In this document: in pieces, positions 11,500 through 24,751 of the stretch | Numbering within the stretch: position 1 is the stretch's first letter | Layout of the letters: each line of letters opens with the position of its first letter | DNA from: Calliopsis andreniformis | Taxonomy: Eukaryota > Arthropoda > Insecta > Hymenoptera > Andrenidae | Direction of reading: 5' to 3' | Assembly: GCF_051401765.1 (NCBI RefSeq) | Contig: NW_027480492.1 | Location: 2,356,001 to 2,420,000 of the forward strand | Length of the DNA stretch: 64,000 nt | The notes under the pieces: model-generated | What the model was told of the DNA's origin: nothing | The model's database searches: none | Seen by the model: the letters and a program-made list of their open reading frames with translations, nothing else | Translations under genes and position numbers: made by a program

Positions 11500-11820
11500 C
11501 TCAATCCTCAGTCCTCAGGCCTCAAACCTCAATCCTCAAACCTCAGCCCTCATCCTCAATCCTCAATCCTCAATCCTCAATCCTCAATCCTCAATCCTCA
11601 ATCTTCAATCCTCAATACTCAATCTTCAATAATCAATCCTCAGCTCTCAATCCTCAATACTCAATCCTCAATCGTCAATCCTCAATCCTCAATCCTCAAT
11701 CTTCAATCCTCAATCCTCAATCCTCAATCCTCAATCCTCAACCTTCAATCCTCAATACTCAATCCTCAATCCTCAATCCTCAATCTTCAATCCTCAATCC
11801 TCAATCCTCAATCCTCAATC

Positions 11821-11870
11821 CACAGTCCTTAGGCCTCAAACCTCAACCCTCAAATCTCAGAACTCATCCT
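11821..11870 (+). repeat. Landmark E
   Basis: CACAGTCCTTAGGCC then CAAATCTCAGAACTC. The C-type inverted repeat starts 157 bp after its start. Confidence 0.85.
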
Positions 11871-11977
11871 CAATCCTCAATCCTCAATCCTCAATCCTAA
11901 ATCCTCAATCTTCAATCCTCAATACTCAATCCTCAATACTCAACCATCAATCCCCAATTCTCAATACTCAATAGAAT

Positions 11978-11995
11978 ATTCTGAATTTTCAGGAT
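11978..11995. repeat. Landmark C inverted repeat, one mismatch
   Basis: ATTCTGAATTTTCAGGAT: C to T in the left arm gives a G-T pairing in a hairpin. Confidence 0.85.
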
Positions 11996-12599
11996 TCAAT
12001 ACTCAAACCTCAACCCTCAACCCTCAGCCCTCATCCTCAATCCTCAATCCTCAATCCTCAATCCTCAGTATTCAATCCTCAATACTCAATCTTCCTCCCT
12101 CAATCCTCAATTCTCAACCCTCAATCCTCAATCCTCAGTCTTCAATCCACAATCTTCAATACTCAATCGTCAATCTTCAGTCCTCAATCCTCAATCCCCA
12201 ATCCTCGTTCCTCAAACCTCAATCCTCAACCCTCACTCCTCATCCTCAATTCTCAATTCTCAATACTCAATCCTCAATCCTCAATCTTCAATCCTCAATA
12301 ATCAATCTCCAATCCTAGTTCCTCAATTCCCAATCCTCAATCCTTAAACCTCAATCTTGAATCCTCAATCCCCAGGCCTCAAACTTCAATCCTCAATGCT
12401 CAATCCTCAATCCTCAGTCGTCAGTCCTCAATCCTCAATCCTCAATCCTCAAACCTCAATCCTCAACCGTCAGTCCTCGTCCTCAATCCTCAACACTTAA
12501 TCCTCAATCCTCAATCTTCAATCCTCAATACTCAATCTTCAATCCTCAATCCTCAATCCTCAATCCTCAATCTTCAATCCTCAATCCTCAATCCTCAAT

Positions 12600-12760
12600 C
12601 CTCAATACTCATTCTTCAATCCTCAACGCCCAATCCTCAATCTTCAATCCTCAATCCTCAATCCTCAATTCTCAATCCTCAATACTCAATCCTCAAACGT
12701 CAATCCTCCATCCCGAATCCTCAATCTCCAATCGTCAATCCTCAATCCTCAATCGTCAAT
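12600..12760 (+). repeat. 769-bp-offset direct repeat, copy 1
   Basis: The tract TACTCATTCTTC, CAACGCCCAATCC, CAAACGTCAATCCTCC recurs at about 13,369-13,520. This copy has CATCCCGAATCC where the other has CATCCCCAATCC. Confidence 0.75.
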
Positions 12761-13368
12761 CCTCAATCCTCAATGTTCAGCCCTCAATACCCAATCCTCA
12801 ATCTTCAATCCTCAATCGTCAATCCCCAATCCTCAATCCTCAATCCTCATTCATCAATCCTCAATCCTCAATCCTCAATCTTCAATCCTTAATACTCAAT
12901 CTTGAATGCTCAATCCTCAATCCTCTATCCTCAATCCTCATTGTTCAATCCTCAATACCCAATCCGCAATCTTCAATCCTCAATCCTCAATCCTCATTCT
13001 TCAATCCTCAATACCCAATCCTCAATCTCCAATCCTCAATCCTCAATCCTCAATTCTCAACCCTCAATCCCCAGTCCTCAGGCCTCAAACCCCAATCCTC
13101 AAACCTCAGCCCTCATCCTCAATCCTCAATCCTCAATCCTCAATCCTCAATCCTCAATCCTCAATACTCAATCTTCAATAAACAATCCTCAGCTCTCAAT
13201 CCTCAATACTCAATCCTCAATCGTCAATCCTCAATCCTCAATCCTCAATCTTCAATCCTCAATCCTCAATCCTCAATCCTCAATCCTCAATCTTCAATCC
13301 TCAATACTCAATCCTCAATCCTCAATCCTCAATAATCAATCCTCAACCCTCAATCCTCAATTCTCAAT
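12761..13368 (+). repeat. Heptamer array between the 769-bp-offset repeats
   Basis: Variant heptamers including CAATGTTCAGCCC and CCAGTCCTCAGGCC. There is no landmark A, B or C and no other content. Confidence 0.7.
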
Positions 13369-13520
13369 CCTCAATACTCATTCTTCAATCCTCAACGCCC
13401 AATCCTCAATCTTCAATCCTCAATCCTCAATCCTCAATTCTCAATCCTCAATACTCAATCCTCAAACGTCAATCCTCCATCCCCAATCCTCAATCTCCAA
13501 TCGTCAATCCTCAATCCTCA
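13369..13520 (+). repeat. 769-bp-offset direct repeat, copy 2
   Basis: Second copy of 12,600-12,760. Related tracts occur within R1, for example at 19,260-19,400 and 23,700-23,840. Confidence 0.75.
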
Positions 13521-13720
13521 ATTCTCAACCCTCAATCCTCAGTCCTCAGTCCTCAAACCTCAATCCTCAAACCTCAGCCCTCTTCCTCAATCCTCAATCC
13601 TCAATCCTCAATCCTCAATCTTCAATCCTCAATACTCAATCTTCAATCCTCAATCCTCAGTCCACTAACCTCAATTCTGAATACTCAACCCTGCATCCTC
13701 AATCTTCAGCCCTCATTCCT

Positions 13721-13844
13721 CAACAATCAGTTGTCAATCCTCAATCCCCAATAGAATATCCTCAATTCACAGTTTTCAATACGCAATACTCAATCTGCAA
13801 TCTTGAAATCTCTATCCACAAACATCAATTCTCATCACTCAACC
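13721..13844 (+). repeat. Landmark A, subtype A2
   Basis: Lies just before R1 copy 1; has the CAACGCTCAGAACTC extension. Confidence 0.88.
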
Positions 13845-14026
13845 CTCAACGCTCAGAACTCAATGTTCAACCCTCAATCCTCAATTCTCAATCTTCAATC
13901 CTCAATACTGAATCTTCAATCCTCAATCCTCAATCCTCAATCCTCAATTCTCAATCATCAATCCTCAATCCTCAGTCATCAATCCTCAATCTTCAATCCT
14001 CAATCCTCAATCCTCAATCCTCAATC

Positions 14027-14076
14027 CACAGTCCTTAGGCCTCAAACCTCAACCCTCAAATCTCAGAACTCATCCT
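14027..14076 (+). repeat. Landmark E
   Basis: The C-type inverted repeat starts 178 bp after its start. Confidence 0.85.
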
Positions 14077-14204
14077 CAATCCTCAATCCTCAATCCTCAA
14101 TCCTCAATCCTCAATCTTCAATCCTCAATACTCAATCTTCAATCCTCAATCCTCAATCCTCAATACTCAACCATTAATCCCCAATTCTCAATACTCAATA
14201 GAAT

Positions 14205-14222
14205 ATTCTGAATTTTCAGGAT
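14205..14222. repeat. Landmark C inverted repeat, one mismatch
   Basis: Same ATTCTG variant as at 11,978. Confidence 0.85.
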
Positions 14223-14592
14223 TCAATACTCAAACCTCAACCCTCAACCCTCAGCCCTCATCCTCAATCCTCAATCCTCAATCCTCAATCCTCAATATTC
14301 AATCCTCAATACTCAATCTTCCTCCCTCAATCCTCAATTCTCAACCCTCGATCCTCAATCCTCAGTCTTCAATCCACAATCTTCAATACTCAATCGTCAA
14401 TCTTCAGTCCTCAATCCTCAATCCCCAATCCTCGTTCCTCAAACCTCAATCCTCAACCATCACTCCTCATCCTCAATCCTCAATTCTCAATACTCAATCC
14501 TCAATCCTCAATACTCAATCCTCAATCCTCAGTCCTCAAACCTCAATCCTGAATCCTCAATCCTGAATCCTCAACCTTCAGCCACCACTCCT

Positions 14593-14716
14593 CAACAATC
14601 AGTTGTCAATCCTCAATCCTCAATAGAGTATCATCAATTCACAGTTTTCATTACTCAATACTCAATCTGCAATCTTGAAATCTCTATCCACAGACATCAA
14701 TTCTCATCACTCAACC
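14593..14716 (+). repeat. Landmark A, subtype A1
   Basis: Reads CCACAGACATC where other A1 copies read CCACAAACATC; the same change is in the R1 copy at 31,690. Confidence 0.88.
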
Positions 14717-15839
14717 ATCAACACTCAGTCCCCAATCCTCAATATTCAATCCTCAATCCTCAATCCTCAATCCACAATCCTCAAACTTCAATCCTCACTC
14801 CTCAGCCCTCAAACCTCAACCCTCAACCCTCAGCCCTCATCTTCAATCCTCAATCCTCAATCCTCAATCCTCAATCTTCAATCCTCAATCTTCAATCCTC
14901 AATACTCAACCTTCAATCCTCAATCCTCAGTTCTCAAACCTCAATTCTGAATTCTCAATCCTGAAACCTCAATCTTCAGGCCTCAGCCCTCAACAATCAG
15001 TTGTCAATCCTCAGTCCCAAATCCTTAATCCTCAACCCTCAGTCCTCATCCTAAATTCTCAATTCTCAGTCCTCAATCCTCAATCCTCAATCCTCAACCC
15101 ACAGCCCTCATCCTCAATCCTCAATCCTCAATTCTCAGTCCTCAATCCTCAATCCTCAATTCTCAATCCTCAATCCGCAGTCCTCAGTCCTCAAACCTCA
15201 ATCCTCAACCCTCAGCCCTCATCCTCAATCCTAAATCCTCAGTCCTCAATCCTCAATCCTCAACTCTCAATCCTCATTCCTCAAACCTCAATCCTCAACC
15301 CTCAGTCCTCATCCTCAATTCTCAATTCTCAATCCTCAATCCTCAATCCTCAATCCTCAATCCTCAATCCTCAACCCTCAATCTTCATTCCTCAAACCTC
15401 AATTCTCGGTCCTCAAGCCTCAATCCTCAATTCTCAATCCTCAATCCTCAGTCCTCAGCCCTCAAACCTCAATCCTCAACCCTCAGCCCTCATCCTTAAT
15501 CCTCAGTCCTCAATCCTCAATCGTCAATCTTCAATCCTCAATACTCAATCTTCAATCCTCAATCGTCAATCCTCAATCCTCAATCCTCAATCCTCAATCA
15601 TCAATCCTCATTCTTCAATCCCCAATACCCAATCCAGAATCTTCAATCCTCAATCCTCAATCCTCAATCCTCAATCCTCAATCCTCAATCATCAATCCTC
15701 ATTCTTCAACCCTCAATCCTCAATCCTCAATCTTCAATCCTCAATCCTCAATCCTCAATACTCAATCCTCAATAGTCAGTCCTCAAACCTCAATCCTGAA
15801 TCCTCAATCCTGAATCCTCAACCTTCAGCCACCACTCCT

Positions 15840-15963
15840 CAACAATCAGTTGTCAATCCTCAATCCTCAATAGAGTAACATCAATTCACAGTTTTCATTA
15901 CTCAATACTCAATCTGCAATCTTGAAATCTCTATCCACAAACATCAATTCTCATCACTCAACC
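15840..15963 (+). repeat. Landmark A, subtype A1 variant
   Basis: GAGTAACATC in place of GAGTATCATC, shared with 33,173. Confidence 0.88.
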
Positions 15964-16237
15964 ATCAACACACAGTCCCCAATCCTCAATATTCAATCCT
16001 CAATCCTCAATCCTCAATCCACAATCCTCAAACTTCAATCCTCACTCCTCAGCCCTCAAACCTCAACCCTCAACCCTCAGCCCTCATCTTCAATCCTCAA
16101 TCCTCAATCCTCAATCCTCAATCTTCAATCCTCAATCTTCAATCCTCAATACTCAACCTTCAGTCCTCAATCCTCAGTTCTCAAACCTCAATTCTGAATT
16201 CTCAAACCTGAATCCTCAATCTTCAGCCCTCATTCCT

Positions 16238-16361
16238 CAACAATCAGTTGTCAATCCTCAATCCCCAATAGAATATCCTCAATTCACAGTTTTCAATACG
16301 CAATACTCAATCTGCAATCTTGAAATCTCTATCCACAAACATCAATTCTCATCACTCAACC
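16238..16361 (+). repeat. Landmark A, subtype A2
   Basis: Near the start of the 4,334-bp unit. Confidence 0.88.
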
Positions 16362-17454
16362 CTCAACGCTCAGAACTCAATGTTCAATCCTCAATCCTCA
16401 ATTCTCAATCTTCAATCCTCAATACTGAATCTTCAATCCTCAATCCTCAATCCTCAATCCTCAATTCTCAATCATCAATCCTCAATCCTCATAATCAATC
16501 CTCAATCTTCAATACTAAATCGTCAATCCTCAGTCCTCTACCCACAGTCCTCATCCTCAATCATCAATCCTCAGTCCTCAATCCTCAATATTCAATCCTC
16601 AATAATCAATCTCCAATCCTAGATCCTCAATCCACAATCCTCAATCCTTAATCCTCAATCTTCAATCCTCAGTCCCCAGTCCTCAATCTTCAATCCTCAA
16701 TGCTCCATCCTCTATCCTCAATCCTCAGTCCTCAATCCTCAATCCTCAATCCTCAATCCTCAATACTCAACCTTCAATCCTCAATACTCAATCTTCAACC
16801 CTCAATCCTCAATCCGCAATTCTCAATCCTCAATCCTCAATCCTCAATCCTCAATATTCAATCCTCAATCCTCAGTCTTGAATCCTCAATACTCAACCTT
16901 CAATCCTCAATCCTCAATCCTCAATCCCCAATTCTCTATCCTCAATACTCAATCCTCAATCTTCAATCCTCAATCCTCAATCCTCAATCCTCAATCCTCA
17001 ATCTTCAATCCTCAGTACTCAATCTGCAATCTTCAATCCTCAATTCTCAAGCCTTAATACTCATTCTTCAATACTCAATACCCAATACTCAATCTTCAAT
17101 CCTCAATCCTCAATCCTCAATCCTCGATTCTCAATCCTCAATCCTCAATCCTCAGACCATAAACATCAATATTCAACCCTCGGTCCTCGTCCTCAATCCA
17201 CAACCCTCAATCCTCAATCCTCAATCTTCAATCATCAATATTCAATATTCAATCCTCAATCCTCAAAACTCAATCCTCAATCCTCAATCCTCAATCCTCA
17301 ATCCTTAATCCTCAATCCTCAATCCTCGGTCCTCACTCCTCAATCGTCAATCTCCAATCCTGAATACTCAATCTTCAATCCTCAATCCTCAATCCTCAAT
17401 CCTCAATCCTCAATACCCAACAATCAATACTCAAATCTCAATACTCAATAGAAT

Positions 17455-17472
17455 ATCCTGAATTTTCAGGAT
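17455..17472. repeat. Landmark C inverted repeat, perfect
   Basis: ATCCTGAATTTTCAGGAT: two 8-bp arms around TT. The flanks AATAGAAT and TCAATAC are those of landmarks A and B. Confidence 0.9.
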
Positions 17473-19679
17473 TCAATACTCAAACCTCAACCCTCAAACC
17501 TCAGCCCTCATCCTCAATCCCCAATCCTCAATCCTCAATCCTCAATATTCAATCCTCTATACTCAATCTTCAATACTCAATCCTCAATCCTCAATCCTCA
17601 ATCCTCGATCCTCAGTCATCAACCCTCAATCTTCAATACTCAATCGTCAATCCTCAGTCCTCAATCCTCAATCCCAAATCCTCGTTCCTCAAACCTCAAT
17701 CCTCAACCCTCAGTCATCATCCTCAATTCTCAATTCTTAATCCTCAATCCTCAATCCTCAATCCTCAATCCTCAATCCTCATTTCTTAATCCTTAATCCT
17801 CAATCCTCAATCCTCAATCCCCAATCCTCATACTTCAAACCTCAATCCTCAACCCTCAGTACTCATCCTCAATTCTCAATTCTCAATCACCAATCCTCAA
17901 TACTCAATCTTCAATCCTCAATCCTCAATTCTCAATCCTCAATACTCAATCCTCAAACGTGAATCCCCCATCCCCAATCCTCAATCTTCAATCGTCAATC
18001 CTCAATTCTCAATCCTCAATCTTCAATCCTCAGTACTCAATCTGCAATCTTCAATCCTCAATCCTCAATCCTCAATACTCATTCTTCAATACTCAATACC
18101 CAATACTCAATCTTCAATCCTCAATCCTCAATCCTCAATCCTCGAATCTCAATCCTCAATCCTCAATCCTCAGACCATAAACATCAATATTCAACCCTCG
18201 GTCCTCGTCCTCAATCCACAACCCTCAATCCTCAATCCTCAATCTTCAATCATCAATATTCAATATTCAATCCTCAATCCTCAAAACTCAATCCTCAATC
18301 CTCAATCCTCAATCCTCAATCCTTAATCCTCAATCCTCAATCCTCAATCCCCAGTCCTCAATCTTCAATCCTCAATGCTCCATCCTCAATCCTCAATCCT
18401 CAGGCGTCAATCCTCAATCCTCAATCCTCAAACCTCAGTCCTCAACCGTCAGACCTCGTCCTCAATCCTCAGCCCTCAATCCTCAATGCCCAATCTTCAA
18501 TCATCAATACTCAATCTTCAATCCTCAATCCTCAATCCTCAATCCTCAATCCTCAATCCTCAGTCATCAATCCTCAATCTTCAATACTCAATCGTCAATC
18601 CTCAGTCCTCAATCCTCAATCCCCCATCCTCGTTCCTCAAACCTCAATCCTCAACCCTCAGTCCTCATCCTCAGTTCACAATTCTCAAGCCTCAATCCTC
18701 AATCCTCAATCCTCAATCTTCAATCCTCAATAATCGATCTCCAATCCTAGATCCTCAATCCCCAATCCTCTAGCCTTAATCCTCAATCTTCAATCCTCAA
18801 TCCCCAGTCCTCAAACTACAATCCTCAATGCTCAATCCTTAATCCTCAGTCCTCAGTCCTCAATCCTCAATCCTCAATCCTCAAACGTCAATCCTCAACC
18901 GTCAGTCCTCGTCCTCAATCCTCAACCCTCAATCCTCAATCCTCAATCTTCAATCCCCAATACTCAATCTTCAATTCTCAATCCTCAATCCTCAATCCTC
19001 AATCTTCAATCCTCAATCCTCAATCCTCAATCCTCAATCCTCATTCTTGAATCCTCAACGCCCAATCCTCAACCTTCAATCCTCAATCCTCAATCTTCAA
19101 TTCTCAATCCTCAATCCTCAGTCCTCAGTCCTCAAACCTCAATCCTCAACCCTCAGCCCTCATCCTCAATCCTCAATCCTCAACCCTCAATCCTCAATCT
19201 TCAATCCTCAATACTCAATCTTCAATCCTCAATCCTCAATTCTCAATCCTCAATCCTCAATACTCATTCTTCAATCCTCAACGCCCAATCCTCAACCTTC
19301 AATCCTCAATCCTCAATCCTCAATTCTCAATCCTCAATACTCAATCCTCAAACGTCAATCCTCCATCCCCAATCCTCAATCTCCAATCGTCAATCCTCAA
19401 TCCTCAATCGTCAATCCTCAATCCTCAATGTTCAATCCTCAATACCCAATCCTCAATCTTCAATCCTCAATCCTCAATCCCCAATCCTCAATCCTCAATC
19501 CTCATTCATCAATCCTCAATACCCAATCCTCAATCTTCAATCCTCAATCCTCAATCCTCAATCCTCAATTCTCAAGCCTCAATCCTCAGTCCTCAGTCCT
19601 CAAACCTCAATCCTCAAACCTCAGCCCTCTTCCTCAATCCTCAATCCTCAATCCTCAATCCTCAATCTTCAATCCTCAA

Positions 19680-19995
19680 TACTCAATCTTCAATCCTCAA
19701 TCCTAAGTCCACAAACCTCAATTCTGAATACTCAACCCTGCATCCTCAATCTTCAGCCCTCATTCCTCAACAATCAGTTGTCAATCCTCAATCCCCAATA
19801 GAATATCCTCAATTCACAGTTTTCAATACGCAATACTCAATCTGCAATCTTGAAATCTCTATCCACAAACATCAATTCTCATCACTCAACCCTCAACGCT
19901 CAGAACTCAATGTTCAATCCTCAATCCTCAATTCTCAATCTTCAATCCTCAATACTGAATCTTCAATCCTCAATCCTCAATCCTCAATCCTCAAT
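19680..19995 (+). repeat. 804-bp-offset direct repeat, R1 copy 1, left
   Basis: From TACTCAATCTTC through landmark A to CTGAATCTTCAATCC, this tract recurs 804 bp downstream and again in the partial unit around 24,120-24,430. Confidence 0.85.
19768..19891 (+). repeat. Landmark A, subtype A2
   Basis: Left member of the 804-bp pair. Confidence 0.88.
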
Positions 19996-20483
19996 ATTCA
20001 ATCCTCAGTCCCCAGTCCTCAATCTTCAATCCTCAATGCTCCATCCTCTATCCTCAATCCTCAGTCCTCAATCCTCAATCCTCAATCCTCAATCCTCAAT
20101 ACTCAACCTTCAATCCTCAATACTCAATCTTCAACCCTCAATCCTCAATCCGCAATTCTCAATCCTCAATCCTCAATCCTCAATCCTCAATATTCAATCC
20201 TCAATCCTCAGTCTTCAATCCTCAGTACTCAATCTGCAATCTTCAATCCTCAATCCTCAAGCCTCAATACTCATTCTTCAATACTCAATACCCAATACTC
20301 AATCTTCAATCCTCAATCCTCAATCCTCAATCCTCGATTCTCAATCCTCAATCCTCTATCCTCAGACCATAAACATCAATATTCAACCCTCGGTCCTCGT
20401 CCTCAATCCACAACCCTCAATCCTCAATCCTCAATCTTCAATCATCAATATTCAATATTCAATCCTCAATCTTCAATCCTCAA

Positions 20484-20799
20484 TACTCAATCTTCAATCC
20501 TCAATCCTCAGTCCACAAACCTCAATTCTGAATACTCAACCCTGCATCCTCAATCTTCAGCCCTCATTCCTCAACAATCAGTTGTCAATCCTCAATCCCC
20601 AATAGAATATCCTCAATTCACAGTTTTCAATACGCAATACTCAATCTGCAATCTTGAAATCTCTATCCACAAACATCAATTCTCATTACTCAACCCTCAA
20701 CGCTCAGAACTCAATGTTCAATCCTCAATCCTCAATTCTCAATCTTCAATCCTCAATACTGAATCTTCAATCCTCAATCCTCAATCCTCAATCCTCAAT
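20484..20799 (+). repeat. 804-bp-offset direct repeat, R1 copy 1, right
   Basis: Second copy of 19,680-19,995. About 490 bp between the two, including landmark D at 20,366, looks like a shortened version of 16.7-17.3 kb. Confidence 0.85.
20572..20695 (+). repeat. Landmark A, subtype A2
   Basis: Right member of the 804-bp pair; ends CATTACTCAACC where its relatives have CATCACTCAACC. Confidence 0.88.
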
Positions 20800-21788
20800 T
20801 CTCAATCATCAATCCTCAATCCTCATAATCAATCCTCAATCTTCAATACTAAATCGTCAATCCTCAGTCCTCTACCCACAGTCCTCATCCTCAATCATCA
20901 ATCCTCAGTCCTCAATCCTCAATATTCAATCCTCAATAATCAATCTCCAATCCTAGATCCTCAATCCACAATCCTCAATCCTTAATCCTCAATCTTCAAT
21001 CCTCAGTCCCCAGTCCTCAATCTTCAATCCTCAATGCTCCATCCTCTATCCTCAATCCTCAGTCCTCAATCCTCAATCCTCAATCCTCAATCCTCAATAC
21101 TCAACCTTCAATCCTCAATACTCAATCTTCAACCCTCAATCCTCAATCCGCAATTCTCAATCCTCAATCCTCAATCCTCAATCCTCAATATTCAATCCTC
21201 AATCCTCAGTCTTGAATCCTCAATACTCAACCTTCAATCCTCAATCCTCAATCCTCAATCCCCAATTCTCTATCCTCAATACTCAATCCTCAATCTTCAA
21301 TCCTCAATCCTCAATCCTCAATCCTCAATCCTCAATCTTCAATCCTCAGTACTCAATCTGCAATCTTCAATCCTCAATTCTCAAGCCTTAATACTCATTC
21401 TTCAATACTCAATACCCAATACTCAATCTTCAATCCTCAATCATCAATCCTCAATCCTCGATTCTCAATCCTCAATCCTCAATCCTCAGACCATAAACAT
21501 CAATATTCAACCCTCGGTCCTCGTCCTCAATCCACAACCCTCAATCCTCAATCCTCAATCTTCAATCATCAATATTCAATATTCAATCCTCAATCCTCAA
21601 AACTCAATCCTCAATCCTCAATCCTCAATCCTCAATCCTTAATCCTCAATCCTCAATCCTCGGTCCTCACTCCTCAATCGTCAATCTCCAATCCTGAATA
21701 CTCAATCTTCAATCCTCAATCCTCAATCCTCAATCCTCAATCCTCAATACCCAACAATCAATACTCAAATCTCAATACTCAATAGAAT

Positions 21789-21806
21789 ATCCTGAATTTT
21801 CAGGAT
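21789..21806. repeat. Landmark C inverted repeat, perfect
   Basis: Same 18 bases, in the second 4,334-bp unit. Confidence 0.9.
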
Positions 21807-24206
21807 TCAATACTCAAACCTCAACCCTCAAACCTCAGCCCTCATCCTCAATCCCCAATCCTCAATCCTCAATCCTCAATATTCAATCCTCTATACTCAA
21901 TCTTCAATACTCAATCCTCAATCCTCAATCCTCAATCCTCGATCCTCAGTCATCAACCCTCAATCTTCAATACTCAATCGTCAATCCTCAGTCCTCAATC
22001 CTCAATCCCAAATCCTCGTTCCTCAAACCTCAATCCTCAACCCTCAGTCATCATCCTCAATTCTCAATTCTTAATCCTCAATCCTCAATCCTCAATCCTC
22101 AATCCTCAATCCTCATTTCTTAATCCTTAATCCTCAATCCTCAATCCTCAATCCCCAATCCTCATACTTCAAACCTCAATCCTCAACCCTCAGTACTCAT
22201 CCTCAATTCTCAATTCTCAATCACCAATCCTCAATACTCAATCTTCAATCCTCAATCCTCAATTCTCAATCCTCAATACTCAATCCTCAAACGTGAATCC
22301 CCCATCCCCAATCCTCAATCTTCAATCGTCAATCCTCAATCCTCAATCCTCAATCTTCAATCCTCAGTACTCAATCTGCAATCTTCAATCCTCAATCCTC
22401 AATCCTCAATACTCATTCTTCAATACTCAATACCCAATACTCAATCTTCAATCCTCAATCCTCAATCCTCAATCCTCGAATCTCAATCCTCAATCCTCAA
22501 TCCTCAGACCATAAACATCAATATTCAACCCTCGGTCCTCGTCCTCAATGCACAACCCTCAATCCTCAATCCTCAATCTTCAATCATCAATATTCAATAT
22601 TCAATCCTCAATCCTCAAAACTCAATCCTCAATCCTCAATCCTCAATCCTCAATCCTTAATCCTCAATCCTCAATCCTCAATCCCCAGTCCTCAATCTTC
22701 AATCCTCAATGCTCCATCCTCAATCCTCAATCCTCAGGCGTCAATCCTCAATCCTCAATCCTCAAACCTCAGTCCTCAACCGTCAGACCTCGTCCTCAAT
22801 CCTCAGCCCTCAATCCTCAATGCCCAATCTTCAATCATCAATACTCAATCTTCAATCCTCAATCCTCAATCCTCAATCCTCAATCCTCAATCCTCAGTCA
22901 TCAATCCTCAATCTTCAATACTCAATCGTCAATCCTCAGTCCTCAATCCTCAATCCCCCATCCTCGTTCCTCAAACCTCAATCCTCAACCCTCAGTCCTC
23001 ATCCTCAGTTCACAATTCTCAAGCCTCAATCCTCAATCCTCAATCCTCAATCTTCAATCCTCAATAATCGATCTCCAATCCTAGATCCTCAATCCCCAAT
23101 CCTCTAGCCTTAATCCTCAATCTTCAATCCTCAATCCCCAGTCCTCAAACTACAATCCTCAATGCTCAATCCTTAATCCTCAGTCCTCAGTCCTCAATCC
23201 TCAATCCTCAATCCTCAAACGTCAATCCTCAACCGTCAGTCCTCGTCCTCAATCCTCAACCCTCAATCCTCAATCCTCAATCTTCAATCCCCAATACTCA
23301 ATCTTCAATTCTCAATCCTCAATCCTCAATCCTCAATCTTCAATCCTCAATCCTCAATCCTCAATCCTCAATCCTCATTCTTGAATCCTCAACGCCCAAT
23401 CCTCAACCTTCAATCCTCAATCCTCAATCTTCAATTCTCAATCCTCAATCCTCAGTCCTCAGTCCTCAAACCTCAATCCTCAACCCTCAGCCCTCATCCT
23501 CAATCCTCAATCCTCAACCCTCAATCCTCAATCTTCAATCCTCAATACTCAATCTTCAATCCTCAATCCTCAATTCTCAATCCTCAATACTCAATCCTCA
23601 AACGTGAATCCCCCATCCCCAATCCTCAATCTTCAACCGTCAATCCTCAATCCTCAATCCTCAATCTTCAATCCTCAATCCTCAATCCTCAATCCTCAAT
23701 ACTCATTCTTCAATCCTCAACGCCCAATCCTCAACCTTCAATCCTCAATCCTCAATCCTCAATTCTCAATCCTCAATACTCAATCCTCAAACGTCAATCC
23801 TCCATCCCCAATCCTCAATCTCCAATCGTCAATCCTCAATCCTCAATCGTCAATCCTCAATCCTCAATGTTCAATCCTCAATACCCAATCCTCAATCTTC
23901 AATCCTCAATCCTCAATCCCCAATCCTCAATCCTCAATCCTCATTCATCAATCCTCAATACCCAATCCTCAATCTTCAATCCTCAATCCTCAATCCTCAA
24001 TCCTCAATTCTCAAGCCTCAATCCTCAGTCCTCAGTCCTCAAACCTCAATCCTCAAACCTCAGCCCTCTTCCTCAATCCTCAATCCTCAATCCTCAATCC
24101 TCAATCTTCAATCCTCAATACTCAATCTTCAATCCTCAATCCTCAGTCCACAAACCTCAATTCTGAATACTCAACCCTGCATCCTCAATCTTCAGCCCTC
24201 ATTCCT

Positions 24207-24330
24207 CAACAATCAGTTGTCAATCCTCAATCCCCAATAGAATATCCTCAATTCACAGTTTTCAATACGCAATACTCAATCTGCAATCTTGAAATCTCTA
24301 TCCACAAACATCAATTCTCATCACTCAACC
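24207..24330 (+). repeat. Landmark A, subtype A2
   Basis: Offset 4,439 from 19,768, near the end of the partial 4,334-bp unit. Confidence 0.86.
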
Positions 24331-24435
24331 CTCAACGCTCAGAACTCAATGTTCAATCCTCAATCCTCAATTCTCAATCTTCAATCCTCAATACTGAATC
24401 TTCAATCCTCAATCCTCAATCCTCAATCCTCAATT

Positions 24436-24751
24436 CTCAATCATCAATCCTCAATCCTCATAATCAATCCTCAATCTTCAATACTAAATCGTCAACCCTC
24501 AGTCCTCTACCCACAGTCCTCATCCTCAATCATCAATCCTCAATCCTCAATCCTCAATCTTCAATCCTCAATAATCAATTTCCAATCCTAGATCCTCAAT
24601 CCACAATCCTCAATCCTTAAGCCTCAATCTTCAATCCTCAGTCCCCAGTCCTCAATCTTCAATCCTCAATGCTCCATCCTCTATCCTCTATCCTCAGTCC
24701 TCAATCCTCAATCCTCAATCCTCAATCCTCAACCTTCAATCCTCAATACTC
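24436..24751 (+). repeat. Heptamer array between the 4,334-bp and 2,811-bp units
   Basis: It carries the CAATGCTCCATCCTCTATCC tract at 24,668, matching 21,033 at offset 3,635. Only repeat is seen. Confidence 0.7.

Larger units (their letters stand above)
11820..12560 (+). repeat. Long-range block X, left copy
   Basis: Landmark E, an imperfect landmark C and the following tract match 51,430-52,170 at an offset of 39,610 at three widely spaced markers (CCTTAGG, the C inverted repeat, AAACCTCAATCC near 12,451). A third copy is at 62,410-63,150. Confidence 0.8.
16210..20543 (+). repeat. 4,334-bp unit, R1 copy 1, first
   Basis: Markers at 16,320, 16,700, 17,455, 17,959, 18,375 and 19,047 all recur 4,334 bp downstream. 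It contains two landmark A copies, one C and three D. Confidence 0.9.
20544..24435 (+). repeat. 4,334-bp unit, R1 copy 1, second (partial)
   Basis: Second copy of 16,210 onward. It has 105 extra bp (15 heptamers) near 23,590-23,695 that move the offset to 4,439, and it stops matching near 24,435, where the next array piece begins. Confidence 0.85.

Noticed and set aside
10371..11900. A 509-codon open frame, and dozens of shorter ones, as protein genes with an SSILNPQ repeat
   Set aside because: The heptamer has no stop in any plus frame, and overlapping frames at the same place (10,371 and 10,784; 12,902 and 12,906; 23,381 and 23,604) give the same peptide period. Many starts are TTG or ATG made by single-base variants, and no non-repeat domain, signal peptide or ribosome-binding context is present.
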